Counted from the first letter of the stretch, positions 24,639 through 33,681 are shown. The stretch is 64,000 nucleotides of DNA from Chryseobacterium taklimakanense (GCF_900187185.1 NZ_LT906465.1:2418001-2482000), one strand, 5' to 3'. Numbers and translations: made by a program. The notes: generated by a model not told the origin, from the sequence alone.

Positions 24639-26303
24639 TTAATTTACTCCTTTTTCCTTCATGATTTTGTTTAACCTTTTAAGAATCGATAATCCCAGTA
24701 GTGTTGCCAACAAAAGCAATCCGAAATTAACGATAAAGAAGTTGGCCTTATTTTCATAGTCGTACCAGAAACTCGCCAAAACTCCTGAAAGCTTATTACC
24801 AATTGAAGTTGATAAGAAAAATCCACCCATCATCAATGCTGTAATTCTAGGCGGAGAAAGTTTAGAGACCAACGAAAGGCCCATCGGTGAAAGACATAAT
24901 TCTCCCACAGTAATCACTCCGTACGCTGCCACCAACCACAACGCCGATACTTTTACGGCACCATTATTCCCTGCATAAACTGCTCCCACCATAACCAAAC
25001 AGGAAAGCGCAGAAATAAACAGCCCCAACACAATTTTGCTCGGTGTAGTGGGTTCCTTGCCTTTTCTTCGAAGCATCATGAAAAATCCCACCACAACTGG
25101 TGTTAAAACAATTACCCAAAACGGATTCACCGATTGAAATAATTCAGTGTTGTACAGATAAACTTTATCCGTCGGGTTGGCTTCCAGCACAGCTTTTTTC
25201 TCAGGCGAAACATTCCGGAAGTAGATGTCTTTCCCTTGTTCTTTAATTGGTTTCCCGGCCTCATCTTTCTGCGCTTGATACTGATCATCAAAAACCCCCA
25301 CTTCCTTGGTTTGATAATCTTTCGCGTCTACCAGATAAATGGCTTCCAAAGGTTTTTCCAGAGCTGCAGGAACACTTCGGTCCGTGTAATAATTTGCCCA
25401 TCGTGTCAAAGCTGTTCCGTTTTGTTTGAAAACCGCCCAAAACATTAAGCTCACCGCAAAAATGGCCAACAAAGCTCCGATTGGCTTTTTATCTTCTGCG
25501 TTTGCTTTTACCCAAAGCATGACGTAGAAATAAATCACCGGTAAACAGGCAAAAATAAAGGCGTCGGTGGAGTCGCTTCCGAAAATATTTCCAGGAATGA
25601 TCCAGCCGATGATCCCTGCAATGATTGCGGGCAGAAACACTTTCACCAGAACGTCAGAAATCTTGGTGTCACCTTCCTGAACGGGTTTTTTAACATTGGC
25701 TTTCATGATGTGTTTTCTTCCTAATGAAAAGATAATCAGGCCGATGAACATTCCCACTCCGGCCGTAATAAATGCTTCACCCCAACCGAATTTATTCCGC
25801 ATAAAAGCGGCGATAATATTACAGGCGAAAGCACCAATGTTGATTCCCATGTAGAAAATATTGTAACCCGCATCTTTGTTTATCCGGTACGGCTCTTCTT
25901 CGTAAAGATTTCCTAAAAGGGTAGAAATGCTTGGTTTAAAGAAACCGTTTCCCAGAATAATTAATGCCATGGAAACATAAAACATGGAAACTTCCTTGAA
26001 AACACCCAATCCGACATAACCGAGTCCCATTAAAGCACCACCAATATAGATTGCTTTCACGTAGCCAAGAACTCTGTCTGCCAAAAAACCGCCCAAAAAA
26101 GGAGTGAGATAGGTGAGTGCGATAAAAGTTCCGAAAATGTCGTCTGCATTTTTATCGTTGAAAGCCAATCCACCCGTTTCTTTCGGGTCGATCATGTACA
26201 GCACGAAAATTCCTAAAATAAGGTAGTACCCGAAGCGTTCCCACATTTCCGTGAAAAACAGGTAGGGAAGCCCTTTCGGATGTTTAGATGTTGATTTCTC
26301 CAT
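24639..26303 (-). CDS. POT family peptide transporter with a large loop insertion (third of three)
   Basis: This 554-residue POT carrier shows EMWERFGYYLILG (about residues 19-31), GNGFFKPSISTLLGNLY and GELCLSPMGLSLVSKLSP. It differs from its two neighbours by a hydrophilic insertion of about 70 residues (about 311-384) between two membrane helices, just before the FQSVNPFWVIVLTP segment. The insertion is rich in Lys, Asp, Glu and Gln and probably forms a folded loop or extra hairpin outside the core. It has a good promoter of its own and is the most upstream of the three POT genes after DPP IV. Confidence 0.94.
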   Translation of the reverse strand: MEKSTSKHPKGLPYLFFTEMWERFGYYLILGIFVLYMIDPKETGGLAFNDKNADDIFGTFIALTYLTPFLGGFLADRVLGYVKAIYIGGALMGLGYVGLGVFKEVSMFYVSMALIILGNGFFKPSISTLLGNLYEEEPYRINKDAGYNIFYMGINIGAFACNIIAAFMRNKFGWGEAFITAGVGMFIGLIIFSLGRKHIMKANVKKPVQEGDTKISDVLVKVFLPAIIAGIIGWIIPGNIFGSDSTDAFIFACLPVIYFYVMLWVKANAEDKKPIGALLAIFAVSLMFWAVFKQNGTALTRWANYYTDRSVPAALEKPLEAIYLVDAKDYQTKEVGVFDDQYQAQKDEAGKPIKEQGKDIYFRNVSPEKKAVLEANPTDKVYLYNTELFQSVNPFWVIVLTPVVVGFFMMLRRKGKEPTTPSKIVLGLFISALSCLVMVGAVYAGNNGAVKVSALWLVAAYGVITVGELCLSPMGLSLVSKLSPPRITALMMGGFFLSTSIGNKLSGVLASFWYDYENKANFFIVNFGLLLLATLLGLSILKRLNKIMKEKGVN

Positions 26304-26319
26304 AAAAATTCAATTTTTT

Positions 26320-26348
26320 CAAAAATAGCTTATTTAATTTAAACACAA
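26320..26348 (-). promoter_or_regulatory. promoter of the third POT gene
   Basis: On the minus strand TTG (26348-26346), an 18-nt spacer and TATTTTTG (26327-26320) match TTG-N17-23-TAnnTTTG, 17 nt before the ATG. Confidence 0.6.
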
Positions 26349-26471
26349 AATTATTTTAAAATTTGGTTAACAGGTTTTAAAAAACGAAAGAAAATGCCGC
26401 AAAATCATATGATGTCTGAGAATCGTCAAAACGCAAACCTCGCTGCATCAGGAGTTCGAGAAAAACACAAA

Positions 26472-26508
26472 AAAAGCCGTTGTCACGAATCGTGAGACGG
26501 CTTTTATT
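26472..26508 (-). terminator. terminator of the DPP IV gene
   Basis: AAAAGCCGT (26472-26480) pairs with ACGGCTTTT (26497-26505), with a nested inner stem TCACGA/TCGTGA. T-runs flank both sides, so it may work in both directions. Confidence 0.75.
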
Positions 26509-26530
26509 TTATTGCTTGTGGGTTCCTGTT

Positions 26531-28657
26531 TTATAAATTTTTCAGCAGGAAGTCCGTCATCATCTGATAAAGCTGTGGCCTTGTGTTTCCGCCAAAGATG
26601 CCGTGGTTTTTATCAGGATAGGTCATGAATTCAAACTGTTTTTTGTTTTGAATCAGCGCTTCTGCGAATTCAACGGCGTTTTGGTAATGCACGTTGTCAT
26701 CAGCTGTTCCGTGCACGAGCAGAAACTTGCCTTTCATTAGTTTGGCATGCGTGGTTGGGGAATTGTCATCGTAACCGGAAGGATTTTCCTGCGGGGTTCT
26801 CATAAACCTTTCGGTGTAAACGGTGTCATAATACCTCCAGTTGGTTACCGGTGCTACGGCAATGCCTGCTTTAAATACATCTGCTCCTTTGGTAAGCGCC
26901 AAACTCGCCATGTAACCGCCAAAACTCCAGCCGAAAATTCCGATTCTGTCCTTGTCGATATACGACTGTTTTCCGAACCATTTTGCAGCAGCAATTTGGT
27001 CTTCTATTTCGTATTTACCAAGCTGCATATACGTTGATTTCTTGAATTTTGTCCCTTTACCACCGGTCCCTCTGCCATCTACGCACGCAACGATATAACC
27101 CTGCTGAACCAAATGGTTGAACCATAAACCGTTGCCGCCATCCCAGGAATTGGTTACCTGCTGAGATCCGGGACCGGAATACTGGAACATAAACAATGGA
27201 TATTTTTTATTAGGGTCAAAGTTTTTTGGTTTCATAATCCAGGCATTCATCTGGTCGCCAACCTCGTTCGGAACGGTGATGTATTCTTTAGCAACCCAAT
27301 TGTCGGCCTTCAGTTTTTCGAGCATTTCATTGTTGTTCTGAAGTTCCTTCACCGCTTTTCCCGAATTGTCTTTCAAAACATAAGTATGCGGGCGCTGGGC
27401 TGTAGATGAAGTCTCGATGAAGTAGTTATAGTTGCCACTGAAGTTTGCAGAATTGTTGCCATCTTTGCCGGAAATGATAGAGGTGTTCCCGTTGGCGATA
27501 TTCACTTTAGAAACGACCTTATTGATACTTCCTGTTTGATTGGTCTGGATATAAACTTCCTTGGTTTTTGGGTTATAACCGTAGTAGTCAGTCACTTCCC
27601 AGTTTCCTTTGGTAATTTGCTTTTTCAGTTTTCCGTTTTCGTCGTAGAGGTAGAGATGTCGGTTTCCGTCACGCTCACTACCCCAGATGAACGAATTGTC
27701 ATCCAAAAATTCCATCGTTACATTATCGGTTTCCACCCATTTTTCATCGGTTTCGGTGAAGAGTTTCTTTACTGCGCCCGTTTTCGTATTCACTTTCAAA
27801 ACATCAGAAGCATTTTGAGTTCTTTCCGATGTGATCAGAATAATTTCATCAGCCTTAGCCGTTTGTATGACATTGGGAATATAGTAATTCTTGAAATTTT
27901 TCAGGTTGATTTCAGTAGTGCTGCCGCTGTCCAGTCTGTATAAATGTGCTGAAACGACTGAGTTTTTTTCACCAGCTTTCGGGTATTTAAAACGCATTTC
28001 AGAAGGGTAGAGCTGTTTGTTGTAAATCGGAATATACATTTCCGGAACTTCGCTTTCATTGGACTTTACAAAAACAAGAGCGTCAGAATTTTTTGTCCAT
28101 TCGTACAGTCGGGCGTGGCCGAATTCTTCTTCATAAACCCAGTCTGCAAGCCCGTTCAGTATTTGGTTTTTCTTTCCGTCTGTCGTTATTTGAGTGATTT
28201 TTCCTGAATTCAAATCCTGCCAGAAAAGGTTATTGTCTGCAATAAAAGCCACTTTGGAAGCATCCGGAGAAAATCTTGGCTCCTGAGCGAAGTTTCCATT
28301 ATTTAAACTGATTGTTTTGCTGGTTTTAAGATCCTTTACATCATATTTTCCAAGAAAGGAATGCCTGTAAATCTGCTTGCTTTCCTTTTGAAGCAGGATT
28401 TTGCTTTCATCATTTGAAAATTGGTAGCTCTCGAAATTTCCGTCAACAATATTTCCCTCTTTTTGTGTGGTTTTATACGAATATTTTGCTATGCCACCAC
28501 GCTCGATAATCGCATAATTTTCACCGTTTTTAAGGGATGCAATTCCTGCGATGCCTTTTCCACGGTAGTAACCGGAATATATTTTGTCCAGAGTAATGGT
28601 CTGGGCAGATGAGGCTACGGAAACTACGATGGATAGGGATAAAAGTACCTTTTTCAT
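26531..28657 (-). CDS. dipeptidyl peptidase IV (S9B)
   Basis: This 708-residue exported serine peptidase should release dipeptides (typically X-Pro) from the N-terminus of peptides in the periplasm. A signal peptide (about residues 1-18) is followed by a beta-propeller and a C-terminal alpha/beta-hydrolase domain. The triad is S578 (GWSFGGY), D653 (TADDNVH) and H685 (KNHG), with S-D and D-H spacing close to human DPP4. The DWVYEEEFG motif, which holds the N-terminal amine of the substrate, is present and supports DPP4 over other S9 enzymes. It lies upstream of three peptide carriers on the same strand, a logical supplier of dipeptides. Confidence 0.95.
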   Translation of the reverse strand: MKKVLLSLSIVVSVASSAQTITLDKIYSGYYRGKGIAGIASLKNGENYAIIERGGIAKYSYKTTQKEGNIVDGNFESYQFSNDESKILLQKESKQIYRHSFLGKYDVKDLKTSKTISLNNGNFAQEPRFSPDASKVAFIADNNLFWQDLNSGKITQITTDGKKNQILNGLADWVYEEEFGHARLYEWTKNSDALVFVKSNESEVPEMYIPIYNKQLYPSEMRFKYPKAGEKNSVVSAHLYRLDSGSTTEINLKNFKNYYIPNVIQTAKADEIILITSERTQNASDVLKVNTKTGAVKKLFTETDEKWVETDNVTMEFLDDNSFIWGSERDGNRHLYLYDENGKLKKQITKGNWEVTDYYGYNPKTKEVYIQTNQTGSINKVVSKVNIANGNTSIISGKDGNNSANFSGNYNYFIETSSTAQRPHTYVLKDNSGKAVKELQNNNEMLEKLKADNWVAKEYITVPNEVGDQMNAWIMKPKNFDPNKKYPLFMFQYSGPGSQQVTNSWDGGNGLWFNHLVQQGYIVACVDGRGTGGKGTKFKKSTYMQLGKYEIEDQIAAAKWFGKQSYIDKDRIGIFGWSFGGYMASLALTKGADVFKAGIAVAPVTNWRYYDTVYTERFMRTPQENPSGYDDNSPTTHAKLMKGKFLLVHGTADDNVHYQNAVEFAEALIQNKKQFEFMTYPDKNHGIFGGNTRPQLYQMMTDFLLKNL

Positions 28658-28680
28658 AATTTTTTATTAGATGTAAGATT

Positions 28681-28688
28681 CAAAGATA
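28681..28688 (-). promoter_or_regulatory. -7 promoter element for DPP IV
   Basis: On the minus strand the sequence reads TATCTTTG, 23 nt before the ATG of the DPP IV gene. Confidence 0.45.
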
Positions 28689-28781
28689 TAAAATTTCAGA
28701 AAATATTTGCGACATCCCATGGTTTTTGGATTTTTGGCTGAATTATAGCTGCTGAACCTTAAATCATAAAAATTAAATATT

Positions 28782-28979
28782 ATGGCAACCCGAAAATATT
28801 CAGAAAAAGCGCAGGATAAGATCGGCGATGTAATGAAAGAATTTAAGGAAGGTAAACTGAAAAGCAGTTCCGGAGAGAAGGTAACCAACAGGAAACAGGC
28901 AATAGCCATCGGCATTTCGGAAGCCGGGCAAAAAGGACTGAAAGTTCCGAAGAAACCGGGTGCTAAATCCAGGAAATAA
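28782..28979 (+). CDS. DUF6496 family small basic protein
   Basis: This 65-residue, Lys-rich soluble protein reads KYSEKAQDKIGDVMKEFKEGK, then NRKQAIAIGISEAGQKG and a basic tail (KKPGAKSRK). The pattern matches small DUF6496 proteins of unknown function; the repeated lysines and predicted helices are compatible with nucleic-acid binding, which is inference only. It is alone on the plus strand between two long minus-strand genes. A GC-rich hairpin follows the stop. Confidence 0.75.
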   Translation: MATRKYSEKAQDKIGDVMKEFKEGKLKSSSGEKVTNRKQAIAIGISEAGQKGLKVPKKPGAKSRK

Positions 28980-28981
28980 AA

Positions 28982-29020
28982 ATTCCGGCGGAGCCAAAGG
29001 CTCCGCCGGAATAGTTTCTA
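28982..29020 (-). terminator. strong terminator of the glucan phosphorylase gene
   Basis: A perfect 14-bp stem (28982-28995 with 28999-29012, loop AAA) is followed by TTTTTATTT on the minus strand. It also lies directly after the DUF6496 stop on the plus strand, where the T-run is poor. Confidence 0.75.
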
Positions 29021-29031
29021 TCAACAAAATC

Positions 29032-30717
29032 TTAAGAATTTACCGGTGCTAAAATTTCAGCATTGTAAATCTGTTTGTAATATTCATCCGCCATCCTGTC
29101 GCTGTTGAAGTTGTCTTTCACATCGTCCATTGCAGCCTGCTGGATTTTTCTCCATTGATCCGGATTGTCGTAGTATGTTGGGATAATTTCGTCTTCAAGG
29201 ATTTGGTAAAGTTTTTCCAAATCATAATTATCCTGCTCGTAAACGCTCATCTTTGCATAATCACCTTTTGGAACCACGAAAGAGTTTACGCCGTGTTTTG
29301 CAAATTCAGGAATCCATCCGTCGTCGGTAGAAAGGTTTACGGAACCGTTCATCGCAGCCGTCATTCCCGATGTTCCCGAAGCTTCTCTCGGAACTCTCGG
29401 ATTATTCAGCCACAGGTCAGAACCTTGCTTCATTAATTTACTTAGAGCCAGCTCATAACCGGTTAGAACTGCCATGTTTTTGTAATATTTGCTTTCTTCA
29501 ACCAGGCTGTTGAAAGTGGAAATCGCTGTGTAGTCCATTGGGTAAGGTTTTCCTGCCCAGATGATCTGTACCGGATATTTTGGATTGTTCAGTAATTTCT
29601 CGAATCTTACCTTATCGTGAAGCAGTAAATCAGCTCTCTTGTAACCTGCGAACCGTCTCGCCCAAACGATGGTGAAAACATTTGGATCGAATAATTTCCC
29701 GCACTGGTCAGCAACAGTTTTGAAAAGTCTTTTCTTGATATGCTTTTTTCTGAAATCGAATAAAGTATCGTCGTTTTCATCTTTGGCATCATAAAGCGGC
29801 TTGTCTGCCCAATATTTGAATTCCTGAGCGTTGGTGATGGATCTGATCTCGCAGATTCCTTCATATTTGCCCCACATTTCTCTGGAAACCACACCGTGAA
29901 GCTGGGACACACCATTTGAAATTCTCGCCATCCTCAAAGCACACAGCGAGTGGTTGAACATATTGTTGTCGCCGCCGCCTTCTATAGCTTTCACTTCATC
30001 TTTCTCAAAACCTGAGAAATAAGACATGTCGTAGCACATATCGAAGTTGTGCTTCTCATTACCTGCTTCTTCAGGCGTGTGCGTCGTGAACACAAGTTTT
30101 TCTTTTACTTTTGAAAGGTCGCCGCCGAATTTTCTTAAAAGGTAAAACGCTGCCGGCAAACCGTGCGCCTCATTCAGATGGTAAACTTCCCTGTTGAAAT
30201 TCATCATGTCGAGCATTTTGGCACCACCTTTTCCCAGAAGGATGTACTGAGCGATTTTTGTGGACTCGTTGGCATCGTATAATCTGTGGGAGATCGTTTT
30301 AGAAATATGGTCGTTTTCAGGGACGTCTGTCGAAAGGAAGAACATCGGCGCAGTGTGGAAGATTTCTGGATCCAAATACCAAACTTTCACCCAAACCGGT
30401 GCGTCGTGAATGTCGATCTGGAACTTGATGCCCGTATCCTGCAGAAAGCTGTACATCTTCTTGGTCCACGTCGGCTGCAGGGTTTGGTCGTGGTTTCTGG
30501 CCTGGTCATAGTAACCGAATTTCCACAGGATGCCGATACCTATCAAGTCCTGTTTTAGGTTATAGGCGCTTCTCATATGCGATCCTGCAAGGAAACCTAA
30601 ACCTCCTGAATATATTTTCAGGGCCTGGTCGATGGCAAATTCCATCGAGAAATAGGCTACTTTTTTCGAGTAATCCGGGTTGATGCTGTACGGCATCTGG
30701 AAGTTTTTAAAATCCAT
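29032..30717 (-). CDS. short-type alpha-glucan phosphorylase-like protein (GT35)
   Basis: This 561-residue protein has the two-domain GT-B fold of the short alpha-glucan phosphorylases, which release glucose 1-phosphate from glycogen-like glucans. Visible landmarks are YFSMEFAID and GGLGFLAGSH near the N-terminus, HLNEAHG, and WARRFAGYKRADLLL, which corresponds to the phosphate-site segment of muscle phosphorylase. The PLP-site segment reads EASGTSGMTAAMNG (445-458). Threonine T453 stands where muscle phosphorylase has the PLP-bearing lysine (GTGNMK). The fold is certain, but phosphorylase activity through PLP is doubtful unless another lysine serves. The gene name glgP is used for this family. 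Confidence 0.85.
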   Translation of the reverse strand: MDFKNFQMPYSINPDYSKKVAYFSMEFAIDQALKIYSGGLGFLAGSHMRSAYNLKQDLIGIGILWKFGYYDQARNHDQTLQPTWTKKMYSFLQDTGIKFQIDIHDAPVWVKVWYLDPEIFHTAPMFFLSTDVPENDHISKTISHRLYDANESTKIAQYILLGKGGAKMLDMMNFNREVYHLNEAHGLPAAFYLLRKFGGDLSKVKEKLVFTTHTPEEAGNEKHNFDMCYDMSYFSGFEKDEVKAIEGGGDNNMFNHSLCALRMARISNGVSQLHGVVSREMWGKYEGICEIRSITNAQEFKYWADKPLYDAKDENDDTLFDFRKKHIKKRLFKTVADQCGKLFDPNVFTIVWARRFAGYKRADLLLHDKVRFEKLLNNPKYPVQIIWAGKPYPMDYTAISTFNSLVEESKYYKNMAVLTGYELALSKLMKQGSDLWLNNPRVPREASGTSGMTAAMNGSVNLSTDDGWIPEFAKHGVNSFVVPKGDYAKMSVYEQDNYDLEKLYQILEDEIIPTYYDNPDQWRKIQQAAMDDVKDNFNSDRMADEYYKQIYNAEILAPVNS

Positions 30718-31023
30718 GTTATTGTTTTAATATTTGACTCAGCAAATTTATTGATTTTTAATTTCTTTTTAAAACTAATTTATATCATTAACCGTCTGCT
30801 TTTGGAGTAAAATTATCAGTGATCATGCTTTTTTGCTTAAAAAATTATTTTGAATGTTAAATGAACTTTAAATTTGACTGAAACAGTGCTTTGTAATCTT
30901 TTTTTAATTAATTTAGGAGCATAAAATTTTGATTTTCAGTCACAAATAACTTCTTGTTTTCAGGAAATGAAGCGGAATTAGGCGGCGGAGAAACTGAATT
31001 GAAGTCACTAAAAACTTGTTGCT
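30718..31023. other. AT-rich gap upstream of the orphan nuclease-like gene
   Basis: This 306-bp divergent region contains a TAAATTTG element for the phosphorylase on the minus strand (30743-30750). The rest is AT-rich with scattered T-runs. I find no protein-like frame, tRNA or strong hairpin. Confidence 0.5.
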
Positions 31024-31821
31024 ATGAAAAGAGTTTTTTCTGATGAAGATTTGGTGAAAAACCTAAACCTCTACTACCTCAACCGACATCTCAAAAAGAA
31101 GCCGATAGAGCGGTACCACCGCGAGATCGACAGCTCCCAGCTCCACGACCGCGAGAAATACAAGAAAAAATCTGAAATCCTGCTCCTCAATTCCTTCCTT
31201 CATCATTTTCCGGAAGTTACTTTTGAAAACCTCACCTGCGAAAGCCCGGATTTCATCGCTAAAATTGACGGCAAAAAAATCGGTATTGAACTTACAGAAG
31301 TCATCAACAATCTCGAAATCAAAAAGATTGAGTGCCAGATGAATAAGATTTTCCGCCAGGCAGAACTGCTGCTCGAAGAAGAAGACACCCCGAAACACCG
31401 TGGTGTCTATTTTTTAGAATTCATTCCGCTCACCATGCAGATGATTACAGACAAACAGGAAGAAATCACCCAAAACATCATAAAATGCATCACACGCAAA
31501 AAAGCATCAGGCTTCGTGAAAAAAATCCGCAAGTCACACCACCGCAGAAATGTCTTTATTACACACGATTACAATTTGAGTCTGTTCGACGGGCTTTCTT
31601 CTGAGAAAATCATCGATCTCATTCACAAAAAAAATCAGAAATACCCATTCTACGACAGCAGTGTCGATGAGTGCTGGCTCGTGATCGTCTCGGATATGAA
31701 TTCTTTGGCTTCGCGGTTTTCTTTCATTCAGAACAAGGAAGACCTGCATAAGATCAAATCACCTTTTCACAAAATCTTCCACCTGGAAAACCTCTGCGGA
31801 AATCTCGTTCACATAAAATAG
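31024..31821 (+). CDS. orphan PD-(D/E)XK nuclease-like protein
   Basis: This 265-residue basic, soluble protein has no signal peptide. E51 (KKSEILLLNSFL), then P75-D76-F (ESPDFIAKIDGKKIGIELTEV) and E89-x-T91 follow the order of PD-(D/E)XK nuclease motifs: a helix with Glu, a PD strand, a beta turn and an ExK strand. Here the lysine of ExK is threonine, a variant seen in some PD-(D/E)XK families; K100/K101 could substitute. The remainder is helical with a conserved-looking DECWLVIVSDMNS strand. It stands alone between about 300-bp non-coding gaps, which is untypical here and compatible with a horizontally acquired or defence-type gene. Confidence 0.55.
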   Translation: MKRVFSDEDLVKNLNLYYLNRHLKKKPIERYHREIDSSQLHDREKYKKKSEILLLNSFLHHFPEVTFENLTCESPDFIAKIDGKKIGIELTEVINNLEIKKIECQMNKIFRQAELLLEEEDTPKHRGVYFLEFIPLTMQMITDKQEEITQNIIKCITRKKASGFVKKIRKSHHRRNVFITHDYNLSLFDGLSSEKIIDLIHKKNQKYPFYDSSVDECWLVIVSDMNSLASRFSFIQNKEDLHKIKSPFHKIFHLENLCGNLVHIK

Positions 31822-32095
31822 CATTTCGTAATTTGGTTTTTAATTTATGAAAATGAAAGATTTATTCATTAAAAGATTTCTTTAGAATCGACAAAAATTT
31901 TACAAGTTTTACTCTAAGTTTCAATTTCGCCAGAAGAATTTGTGCTGAAGCAGCAACTTAGAGGTTTGTATATCAATTATTTGGAGACTCAATCCTTTAA
32001 GATTAATCCCCATTTATTGTTATAGAGTTGGAATGAAAAAAGGGATTCGATATCCGCATAATTTTTTTTGAATCACCCTTCCCAAATTTTTTCCC
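31822..32095. other. AT-rich gap after the nuclease-like gene
   Basis: Roughly 270 bp hold no convincing gene. A short frame starting near 31848 (MKMKDLFIKRFL) stops after 12 codons, and further frames are broken by stops. Confidence 0.45.
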
Positions 32096-32103
32096 TAAAT
32101 TTG
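32096..32103 (+). promoter_or_regulatory. -7 promoter element for mtaB
   Basis: TAAATTTG lies 13 nt before the mtaB ATG at 32117, implying a very short 5' leader. A TTG occurs upstream at 32068 but the spacing (25 nt) is long. Confidence 0.4.
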
Positions 32104-32116
32104 CACCCTTGAAAAT

Positions 32117-33466
32117 ATGGAACAGAACACAACAAAAACCGCTGCATATCACACACTTGGCTGCAAACTTAACTTTGCAGAGACTTCTACCATCGCCAGA
32201 AATTTAACCGGCGCAGGGTATGAGAAGGTGAGTTTTGATGAGAAAGCGGATGTGTACGTCATCAACACCTGTTCCGTCACCGATAATGCGGACAGAGAGT
32301 GCAAGCTCCACGTAAAACGCGCCATGAAGGCCAATCCGGACGGTTTGGTGGTGGTCGTCGGTTGCTATGCCCAACTGAAACCTGAAGAAATTTCCCAAAT
32401 CGAAGGCGTGGATCTGGTTTTGGGTGCGAAAGAGAAATTCAATATTTTAAGTTACCTCGAAGATTTGAAAAAATCTGAAAATCAGGGAATTGTACACTCG
32501 TGCGAAATTGAGGAAACGGATTTTTTCATCGGCAGTTATTCCATCGGCGACAGAACCCGCGCGTTTCTGAAAGTTCAGGACGGCTGCGATTACAAATGCA
32601 CCTACTGCACGATTCCTTTGGCACGCGGCATTTCCCGTTCGGACACGATTGAAAATGTGTTGAAAAACGCCCGCGAAATTTCAGAAAAAGGCATCAGGGA
32701 AATCGTTCTTACCGGTGTCAATATCGGGGATTACGGCAAAGGCGAATTCGGTAACAAAAAACATGAGCATACTTTCCTGGATTTAATCAGGGAACTCGAC
32801 CAGGTGGATGGCATCGAGAGAATCCGCATTTCGTCCATCGAACCGAATCTTCTGAAAGACGAAAGCATCGAACTGGTTTCAAAATCGAAAAGTTTCGTGC
32901 CGCATTTCCATATTCCGCTGCAGTCGGGAAGTGATGATCTGCTCAAAAAAATGAAACGCCGCTACCTCACCAAACTGTACACCGACCGTGTGGCGAAAAT
33001 CCGTGAAGTGATGCCGGATGCGGCAATCGGCGTCGATGTAATCGTGGGATTTCCGGGCGAAACGGAAGAACATTTTTTGGAAACCTACAACTTCCTGAAC
33101 GAACTTCCGATCACGTATCTGCACGTTTTCACCTATTCTGAAAGAGAAAATACCGAAGCCGCCGGAATGGACGGTGTGGTGCCAATTCCCGAAAGAAAAC
33201 GCCGCAACAAAATGTTGCGCATCCTTTCCGAGAAAAAGAAAATGGCTTTTTATCAGTCACAAATCGGTAAAACTTTGCCGGTACTTTGGGAGCATGAAAA
33301 CAAAGAGGGTTATATGTACGGTTTTACCGAAAATTATGTGCGTGTGCGCAAACCTTTCGCTGCTGGTTCAGTCAACCAGATTGAACTGGTCACGCTGAAA
33401 CACATAAAGCCCGACGGAACGTTTGATGCAGAGGTTTCTTTTGATGAGTTCCTGGCTAAAGTTTAG
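32117..33466 (+). CDS. mtaB: tRNA t6A37 methylthiotransferase
   Basis: MtaB is a radical-SAM enzyme that converts N6-threonylcarbamoyladenosine at position 37 to its 2-methylthio form (ms2t6A). The N-terminal UPF0004 domain supplies three cluster cysteines (C16 in TLGCKLNF, C52 in NTCSVT, C83 in VGCYAQ). The radical-SAM motif C157-x3-C161-x2-C164 (GCDYKCTYC) follows, and a C-terminal TRAM-like region ends the 449-residue protein. The absence of RimO- and MiaB-specific features and the LGCKLNFAE start point to MtaB. Its known substrate tRNA-Lys(UUU) is encoded twice in this window, as is its upstream partner TsaD once. Confidence 0.92.
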   Translation: MEQNTTKTAAYHTLGCKLNFAETSTIARNLTGAGYEKVSFDEKADVYVINTCSVTDNADRECKLHVKRAMKANPDGLVVVVGCYAQLKPEEISQIEGVDLVLGAKEKFNILSYLEDLKKSENQGIVHSCEIEETDFFIGSYSIGDRTRAFLKVQDGCDYKCTYCTIPLARGISRSDTIENVLKNAREISEKGIREIVLTGVNIGDYGKGEFGNKKHEHTFLDLIRELDQVDGIERIRISSIEPNLLKDESIELVSKSKSFVPHFHIPLQSGSDDLLKKMKRRYLTKLYTDRVAKIREVMPDAAIGVDVIVGFPGETEEHFLETYNFLNELPITYLHVFTYSERENTEAAGMDGVVPIPERKRRNKMLRILSEKKKMAFYQSQIGKTLPVLWEHENKEGYMYGFTENYVRVRKPFAAGSVNQIELVTLKHIKPDGTFDAEVSFDEFLAKV

Positions 33467-33486
33467 AATTTAAAACTCAATAAATT

Positions 33487-33517
33487 AAATCCGGACTGCT
33501 CCGGATTTTCTTTTTTT
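33487..33517 (+). terminator. mtaB terminator
   Basis: AAATCCGGA (33487-33495) pairs with TCCGGATTT (33500-33508) around a CTGC loop, followed by a T-rich run. Confidence 0.8.
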
Positions 33518-33681
33518 CATAAATAGATTTTTTCAATTGTCGTTATATTTTTTTATAAAATTTACGGGACTGCAATATTGAGTTAGGAAAACTCAATTTA
33601 AATTCTGTTTTGTGAATTTTTCATTAGATGTTTCAAATTTTTATTAGATTTTTATTAAATTACCGAGATTTTTTATTTGAG

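Noticed and set aside
26394-26495. A 33-codon frame (MPQNHMMSENRQ...) between DPP IV and the third POT gene
   Set aside because: It runs into the DPP IV terminator stem, has no start context and shows no recognisable features; chance is more likely.
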